Source: Nitrospinota bacterium (GTDB lineage: Bacteria; JAUXIQ01). Taken from it: DNA of 10,880 nt. A model generated the notes under the pieces. It searched no databases and was not told where the DNA came from. It was given only the letters and a program-made list of their open reading frames with translations. The stretch's first letter is position 1, and each line of letters starts with the position of its first letter. Below, one piece after another: positions 7,479 to 10,880 of this stretch. The position numbers were made by a program, and so were the translations under genes. Location of the stretch: contig JAUXIQ010000030.1 of assembly GCA_030620925.1 (NCBI GenBank), positions 1-10,880 on the forward strand. Direction: 5' to 3'.

Positions 7479-8312
7479 ATGCTGCTCGAGAATAAGGTGG
7501 CGCTGGTTACCGGGGCCGCCAGGGGAATCGGCAGGGCTATTGCCCTGGTGCTGGCCGAAGAGGGAGCGGACGTGGGCGTGGCGGACGTTAAATGGAGCAG
7601 GTTCGACGGGGAGAGATATTACGCCGTCCCCCGGCGGGAGTCGGACCCTGAAGAGGAAGAAGTCCGCACCGACGAGGCGATAGAGAGATTGGGTAGGAAG
7701 GCGCATTCGGTGGAAATGGATGTCTCCGATTCGGCTCAGGTGAAGGAAGGGGTAGAGTCGGTGCGAAACGAGCTGGGGCGGATAGACATACTGGTGAACA
7801 ACGCGGGTATCGTGACCAACATCCGTCCCCTGGCCGACATGGAGCGGGCCTCCTGGGATCACGAGCTGGCGGTGAACCTCAGCGGGGCGTTCAACTGTTC
7901 CAAAGAGGTCCTTTCGGGCATGGTCGAGAACGGTTGGGGGAGGGTGATAAACATCTCTTCGGGCGCCGCCCTGGGGGGCATTCACAGGCAGGCGGCCTAT
8001 GCGGCCAGCAAGGCGGGCGTTCTGGGTTTTACCAAGTCGGTGACCCTGGAATACGCGGCGCAGGGCATAACCTGCAACGCCGTGATGCCCGGTATGGCCG
8101 AATCACCGCTGGTCAGGGCCATGCCCAAAGAAATAAGGGAAGAGCAGATGCGGCTCATCCCCGCCGGCCGGTTCGCGGATACCAGGGAGATAGCTTATAT
8201 GGTGGCTTTTCTGGCTTCGGACAGGGCGGCCTACATCAACGGGGTTGAGATTCACGTCAACGGCGGCGGCCACCTGACCCCCGGCACGCTGGCCAGCCGC
8301 AAGGGCAAGTAG
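7479..8312 (+). CDS. Short-chain dehydrogenase/reductase (classical SDR, FabG-like) with an inserted loop
   Basis: The 277-residue cytoplasmic enzyme should oxidise or reduce a hydroxyl/keto group with a nicotinamide cofactor. Visible motifs in order are TGAARGIG (11-18) for dinucleotide binding, Asp36 at the end of beta-2 (favouring NAD over NADP), NNAG (107-110), Asn133, Ser161, and the catalytic YAASK (Tyr174, Lys178), followed by the MPG and NGGG segments. Between beta-2 and the next helix about 16-18 extra residues appear compared with FabG (around 38-67, rich in Arg, Glu, Asp). The position recalls the cofactor-covering insert of mycofactocin-linked SDRs, but the sequence is not clearly theirs. 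The ATG has GGGGG five bases upstream. It stands alone on the plus strand, and its C-terminus ends in a basic tail. The substrate is unknown. Confidence 0.92.
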   Translation: MLLENKVALVTGAARGIGRAIALVLAEEGADVGVADVKWSRFDGERYYAVPRRESDPEEEEVRTDEAIERLGRKAHSVEMDVSDSAQVKEGVESVRNELGRIDILVNNAGIVTNIRPLADMERASWDHELAVNLSGAFNCSKEVLSGMVENGWGRVINISSGAALGGIHRQAAYAASKAGVLGFTKSVTLEYAAQGITCNAVMPGMAESPLVRAMPKEIREEQMRLIPAGRFADTREIAYMVAFLASDRAAYINGVEIHVNGGGHLTPGTLASRKGK

Positions 8313-8499
8313 CGCCTGCGACCCCCCGAAACACAAAGAATCCCCCCGCCACAAATGACGGGGGCCAGGGGTGGGGAGATTTAACAGCCGGCGAAATCTC
8401 TTGTTCAGGGCAACCACCCCGCAGCCTTCGGTGTTGTACCTGCCTTGTAGGAGTTCCAGCTAAACGTTTTTTCAGGAAACAACCTAATGGCTAAGATAT
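8313..8499 (+). other. Non-coding convergent spacer with G/C-run stem-loops
   Basis: No credible gene is seen. Two potential stems lie downstream of the dehydrogenase: CCCCCG (8343-8348) with CGGGGG (8359-8364), loop of ten bases, and GAGATTT (8376-8382) with AAATCTC (8394-8400), loop of eleven. Neither is followed by a convincing T-run on the plus strand, so I do not call a standard intrinsic terminator, although they may end or stabilise the transcript. Confidence 0.45.
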
Positions 8500-8641
8500 G
8501 CGAGATTCTTCGCTTCGCTCAGAATGACAGGATCTGACGTGCGTGTTTACCTTTCGAATAGCGGCAAGATGCCGCTTCTAAGCTCAAATTGTCATTCTGA
8601 ACGGAGTCCCGCTGCACGCGGGACAGAGTGAAGAATCTCGC
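8500..8641. repeat. Composite inverted-repeat element (dispersed-palindrome type)
   Basis: The left arm begins GCGAGATTCTTCGCTTCGCT and ends TCAGAATGACA (8500-8529). The right arm begins TGTCATTCTGA (8590-8600) and ends GTGAAGAATCTCGC (8628-8641). The outer 14 bases pair with one mismatch and the 11-base inner part pairs exactly. Two smaller perfect hairpins are nested: AGCGGCA-AGA-TGCCGCT (8560-8576) between the arms, and GTCCCGC-TGCAC-GCGGGAC (8606-8624) inserted within the right arm. I recognise the arm (a GTCATTCTGA...GAAGAATCTC type sequence) as a palindrome that recurs between genes in many bacterial genomes. The copy number here cannot be seen because only one copy is in the window. 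No target-site duplication is evident. Confidence 0.75.
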
Positions 8642-8743
8642 CTACCCTTGCAAACCCGGTTTTTTTGAGGTTTTTTGTTAACCTTTCCCGTTTTTCCCCT
8701 CTACTGGAACGCCCCGCGGGATGTCTCTACAAGGCTACCTGCC
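8642..8743. other. Non-coding tail between the repeat element and the purine permease
   Basis: It has two T-runs on the plus strand (around 8661-8677) and the short palindrome CCCGCGGG nearby (8714-8720 region), but no stem followed by a T-run on the minus strand that would clearly end the permease transcript. No gene is visible. Confidence 0.4.
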
Positions 8744-10066
8744 CTATGCCATGAGGAATATGTAGCGCAGGACGAAGAGGGCCGCGAACAGGTGGATCAT
8801 CCAGTGCACTTCTTTAACCCGCCCGCTCAGGAGCTTGAGCAGCGAATAGGAGATGAAGCCGAAGGCGATCCCCTCGGTGATGCTGAAGGTAAGGGGCATG
8901 ATGATCAGTGTCAGGAAGGCGGGTATGGATTCGGTGTAATCCTTCCAATCGACGTGGATAACGTTTTTCAACATGATACTGCCCACGATGATAAGCGCAG
9001 GGGCGGTGACCGGATAGAGGAAGACGTTTTCGCTTATCTGCATCCCGCCCCCTATCATCTTTATGAGTGGTGAGAAGAAGATGGCGGCTATGAAAAAGAG
9101 GGCGGTCACCATGTTGGACAGCCCGCTCCTTCCCCCTTCCGCAACACCGGCGGCGCTCTCGATATAGCTGGTGACGGTGGAGGTTCCTAACGCAGAGCCG
9201 GCAACCGTGCCCACGGCGTCCGAAAGCAGAGCCCTATGCGCACGGGGCAGCTTGCCTTTCACCATGAAACCCGCTTCCTGGCTCACCCCTATGAGGGTTC
9301 CCACGGTGTCGAAGAGGTCCAGGAAGAAGAAGATGAAGATGACCTCCAACAGCCCGAAGCGTATCGCTCCCAGGATGTCCAGCTTGAGGAAGGTGGGGGC
9401 TATGGAGGGCGGCGCGCTTATCACGCCCTGGTACTCGATCAATCCGAAGATGACTCCCACCACGGCGGTGACGATTATCCCCCACAGGATCGCCCCCTTC
9501 ACCTTCCTGGAGAGGAGGGTGGCGATGAGTATTATGCCGAAGATGGAGAGCAGCACGGGGGGACTCTTCAGGTTGCCCAGCTTTACCAGGGTGGCCGGAT
9601 GGTCCACCACCAGGCCCGCCCACTCGAACCCCACCAGGGCTATAAGCAGGCCGATGCCCACGGCGATACCGTTTTTAAGGCACACGGGCATGGCGTCGAT
9701 CACCCTCTCCCGCACGCCGATAAAAGACAGTGCGATGAAGATCACCCCGGAGATAAAGACCGCGCCCAGCACCGTCTGCCAGGGGACGCCCATCACCAGC
9801 ACCACGGTGTATGCGAAGAAAAAGTTGTGCCCCATGGCGGGAGCCAGGGCGATGGGGTAGTTTGCGAGAAGACCCATCAGGATGGTCGCAAATGCGCTGG
9901 AGAGGCATACCGCCATGAACACCGAGTTGAAATCCATCCCCGTTGAGGAGAGGACGACGGGCTGAACGAAGATGATGTAGGCCATGGTCATGAAGGTGGT
10001 GGCGCCCGCTTTGACCTCGGTGCGCAGGTCGGTATTCAGCTCCTGGAGTTTGAAAAATTTTCTCAC
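8744..10066 (-). CDS. NCS2/AzgA-type adenine-guanine-hypoxanthine permease
   Basis: The product of about 440 residues is a polytopic inner-membrane carrier of the AzgA/PbuG branch of nucleobase transporters, which import purines with protons. The order of motifs is characteristic: VRKFFKLQELNTDLRTEV at the start, FMTMAYIIFVQP (TM1), NYPIALAPAMGHNFFFAY (TM3, about 69-86), FLDLFDTVGTLIGVSQEAG (TM8), GTSTVTSYIESAAGVAEGG (TM10, from 294) and LTFSITEGIAFGFISY near the end. AMGHN replaces the more usual GMGLN, and Gln replaces Asn in the TM1 VNP motif. An upstream ATG at 10102 is possible, but the GTG at 10066 is preferred: it has an excellent ribosome site, matches where homologues start, and the promoter's expected transcription start lies downstream of the ATG. 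It is monocistronic and probably imports a purine for salvage. Confidence 0.93.
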   Translation of the reverse strand: MRKFFKLQELNTDLRTEVKAGATTFMTMAYIIFVQPVVLSSTGMDFNSVFMAVCLSSAFATILMGLLANYPIALAPAMGHNFFFAYTVVLVMGVPWQTVLGAVFISGVIFIALSFIGVRERVIDAMPVCLKNGIAVGIGLLIALVGFEWAGLVVDHPATLVKLGNLKSPPVLLSIFGIILIATLLSRKVKGAILWGIIVTAVVGVIFGLIEYQGVISAPPSIAPTFLKLDILGAIRFGLLEVIFIFFFLDLFDTVGTLIGVSQEAGFMVKGKLPRAHRALLSDAVGTVAGSALGTSTVTSYIESAAGVAEGGRSGLSNMVTALFFIAAIFFSPLIKMIGGGMQISENVFLYPVTAPALIIVGSIMLKNVIHVDWKDYTESIPAFLTLIIMPLTFSITEGIAFGFISYSLLKLLSGRVKEVHWMIHLFAALFVLRYIFLMA

Positions 10067-10070
10067 GTGC

Positions 10071-10080
10071 CCACCCCCTT
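10071..10080 (-). promoter_or_regulatory. Ribosome binding site that fixes the permease GTG start
   Basis: The minus strand reads AAGGGGGTGG, then GCAC and GTG. The G-rich box four to five bases before GTG (10064-10066) is the best Shine-Dalgarno match in the region, and nothing comparable precedes the upstream ATG at 10102. Confidence 0.75.
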
Positions 10081-10101
10081 TTAAATATAGCGGGTAGAGC
10101 A

Positions 10102-10130
10102 TTTATAGAGCAGGAAATCGGTGCCGACAA
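10102..10130 (-). promoter_or_regulatory. Sigma70-type promoter of the purine permease
   Basis: On the minus strand TTGTCG (10125-10130, 4 of 6) and TATAAA (10102-10107, 5 of 6) have a 17-base spacer. Transcription would start near 10095 and give a leader of about 30 bases, too short for a classical purine riboswitch. Confidence 0.68.
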
Positions 10131-10139
10131 GTAGTCGGC
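10123..10139. repeat. Inverted repeat overlapping the permease -35, possible operator
   Basis: GCCGAC (10123-10128) and GTCGGC (10134-10139) form a perfect 6-base inverted repeat around AAGTA. It covers the -35 box of the permease promoter, the position expected for a repressor site. No regulator gene is adjacent, and the dyad is short enough that chance cannot be dismissed. Confidence 0.4.
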
Positions 10140-10177
10140 GAATATCCCTCCGTTACCGGATAAGATGCTCTGGTGAG

Positions 10178-10198
10178 AAAAAAACCGGACGAGCCGTT
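10178..10198 (-). terminator. Possible terminator between the tautomerase and the permease
   Basis: On the minus strand AACGG, loop CTCGT, CCGGTT (one bulged G) runs into seven T (10178-10184). Just upstream another stem, CCCGTTC with GAACGGG (10199-10224), has a 12-base loop. Together they could end the transcript coming from the tautomerase about 200 bases away. The bulge makes this a modest call. Confidence 0.42.
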
Positions 10199-10404
10199 CC
10201 CGTTCCAAAACCGCAGCGAACGGGCAGGGGGTTGATAATAAAGGTCGAGGTTGTTACTGAAGGAAGGTTTAATCCGTTGATGATATATCAGGTTTTTTTA
10301 AGGACAATGCCGGTCAGCGCACCTCTCTTAAGAGCGCAGGCGTTTTATTCCCGTCCCGCGTCTAACGGCTCGCTTCTTTAAATATCACCGCCTTAAGGGG
10401 GTCA
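10199..10404. other. Non-coding stretch downstream of the tautomerase with palindromes
   Basis: No gene with a plausible start and family resemblance is seen on either strand. It contains the 7-base stem at 10199-10224, the palindromes TGATATATCA (10281-10290, followed on the plus strand by GG and seven T) and CTCTTAAGAG (10325-10334). I looked for purine-, guanidine-, THF- and fluoride-riboswitch cores on both strands and did not recognise one. Confidence 0.4.
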
Positions 10405-10590
10405 TTATTCGTCTGAGCTGAGTTTTCCCGCGATACCCCAGTTACTCTTGGGGATGTCATAGATGACCACCTGCACACCTTCCGTCTTGGTACCGGTTTT
10501 TTCCACCATTACCTCGGTGATCGCTTTGACCAGCTCTCTCTTCTGCTGCTCCGATCTTCCTTCCCACATCTGCACTGTGACTACGGGCAT
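10405..10590 (-). CDS. 4-oxalocrotonate tautomerase-family small enzyme
   Basis: The 61-residue product has the size of the 4-oxalocrotonate tautomerase subunit, which works as a hexamer and uses its amino-terminal proline, exposed after removal of Met, to move protons in keto-enol conversions. The start at 10590 gives Met-Pro-Val-Val and has a textbook AGGAGG five bases upstream. A longer reading from 10620 would bury the proline. Numbering from Pro1, Arg11 in EGRS is kept, but the position of Arg39 is Gln and that of Phe50 is Trp (PKSNWGIAG), so the canonical 4-oxalocrotonate activity is not assured. The end motif, GIAGKLSSDE, fits the family. It lies between a LutC-type gene and the permease without other aromatic-degradation genes in view. 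Confidence 0.9.
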   Translation of the reverse strand: MPVVTVQMWEGRSEQQKRELVKAITEVMVEKTGTKTEGVQVVIYDIPKSNWGIAGKLSSDE

Positions 10591-10593
10591 CAG

Positions 10594-10601
10594 CTCCTCC
10601 T
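10594..10601 (-). promoter_or_regulatory. Strong ribosome binding site deciding the tautomerase start
   Basis: The minus strand reads AGGAGGAG, with AGGAGG (10596-10601) five bases before ATG 10588-10590. It selects the start that exposes the catalytic proline rather than the in-frame ATG ten codons earlier. Confidence 0.85.
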
Positions 10602-10625
10602 TTTTTTGAATATGGAACATTGATG

Positions 10626-10647
10626 AAAAACGCGCCGGAGATGGCGC
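10626..10647 (-). terminator. Possible intrinsic terminator after the LutC-type gene
   Basis: The minus strand reads GCGCC, loop ATCTCC, GGCGC, then G and five T (10626-10630). The stem is only five base pairs but all G/C. It lies about 50 bases after the stop at 10698 and about 35 before the tautomerase start, so it may separate the two transcripts or only weaken read-through. Confidence 0.45.
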
Positions 10648-10697
10648 CGGACACCGCTTTAAAACGCCATCGCTTGTATTTGACGCCTTCCTCTCCC

Positions 10698-10880
10698 CTA
10701 CTCGGCTCCCAGGAGGATTATGTGCAGCTCCCTGGGGCCGTGCACGCCGATTGTCAGCTCAAGCTCTATGTCTCCCGTGCGGCTGGGACCGGTTATGAAG
10801 TATAAGCAGCTTTCCATGGTCGGGATATCCCTACCTTGAGACCCGCTTGCCAGGGGCAGAAGCTCTCCCATGGAGGAGAC
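10698..10880 (-). CDS. LutC/YkgG-type LUD-domain protein, C-terminal end (cut by window edge)
   Basis: Only the last 60 residues are in the window, ending at TAG (10698-10700). They contain a dense match to the end of the LUD domain of lactate-utilisation protein [19 protein letters not shown] followed by [14 protein letters not shown]. LutC acts with LutA and LutB in iron-sulfur-dependent oxidation of L-lactate to pyruvate. LUD proteins also occur fused or next to other oxidoreductases, so the wider role is uncertain. The rest of the gene and any lutA/lutB partners would lie beyond the right edge. A weak terminator separates it from the tautomerase. Confidence 0.85.
   Translation of the reverse strand, partial: VSSMGELLPLASGSQGRDIPTMESCLYFITGPSRTGDIELELTIGVHGPRELHIILLGAE

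Noticed and set aside
7392-7985. A minus-strand open frame of 197 codons covering the start of the dehydrogenase
   Set aside because: It is a shadow of the SDR gene and would run across both divergent promoters; no family resemblance.
8440-8480. A T-run near 8466 as a terminator of the dehydrogenase
   Set aside because: No stable stem directly precedes the T-run.
9171-9946. Two overlapping plus-strand open frames of about 230 codons opposite the purine permease
   Set aside because: They are antisense shadows of a well-conserved membrane protein; the overlapping frames cannot both be real and neither resembles a protein family.
10067-10102. A longer permease start at ATG 10102
   Set aside because: It lacks a ribosome site, overlaps the -10 box of the promoter, and adds residues that homologues do not have.
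10067-10400. A possible riboswitch ahead of the purine permease
   Set aside because: No purine, guanidine, THF or fluoride aptamer core could be recognised, and the predicted transcript leader is only about 30 bases.
1-10880. CRISPR arrays, tRNA/rRNA genes, integrases, toxin-antitoxin pairs or phage-defence genes
   Set aside because: I looked for regularly spaced repeats, tRNA-like cloverleaf ends and characteristic protein motifs and found none.

Overview
This is a bacterial chromosomal segment, moderately GC-rich, with sigma70-type promoters (three with exact 17-base spacers) and G-rich Shine-Dalgarno sites. Gene content fits an anaerobic or facultative heterotroph that handles organic acids through CoA thioesters: an acyl-CoA mutase, a class III CoA-transferase, a LUD-domain lactate-utilisation protein and a 4-oxalocrotonate-type tautomerase. 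The tripartite-type RND pump with a lipoprotein-like adaptor leans towards a diderm such as Desulfobacterota, but Chloroflexota-like lineages cannot be excluded. No rRNA, tRNA, CRISPR array, integrase or transposase is visible.

Layout from left to right. Positions 1-2158 (minus strand): a mutase large-subunit gene cut by the left edge, preceded by a CoA-transferase with its own extended -10 promoter. Positions 2197-7347 (minus): an apparent export operon read lysE-type exporter, periplasmic adaptor, RND pump, driven by a TATAAT promoter. The 97-base stretch between the adaptor stop and the chosen pump start folds into three consecutive hairpins, the last followed by a U-run and then by the pump's start region. 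Positions 7376-8312 (plus): a divergently transcribed short-chain dehydrogenase with an unusual charged insertion. Positions 8313-8743: a convergent non-coding region carrying a composite inverted-repeat element. Positions 8744-10139 (minus): an AzgA/PbuG-type purine permease with a clear promoter and an inverted repeat overlapping its -35. Positions 10178-10880 (minus): non-coding sequence with palindromes, a small tautomerase, and the C-terminal end of a LutC-type protein, which runs off the right edge.

The two most notable points are (1) the mutase, which keeps the known CoA- and substrate-contacting residues of methylmalonyl-CoA mutase but has changed the signature around the catalytic histidine (V-P-H-I-K-Q where the family has G-Y-H-x-x-E), and (2) the tandem-hairpin, terminator-like RNA between the adaptor and the pump. 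Most genes otherwise belong to well-known families. I did not find a clearly new multi-gene system.
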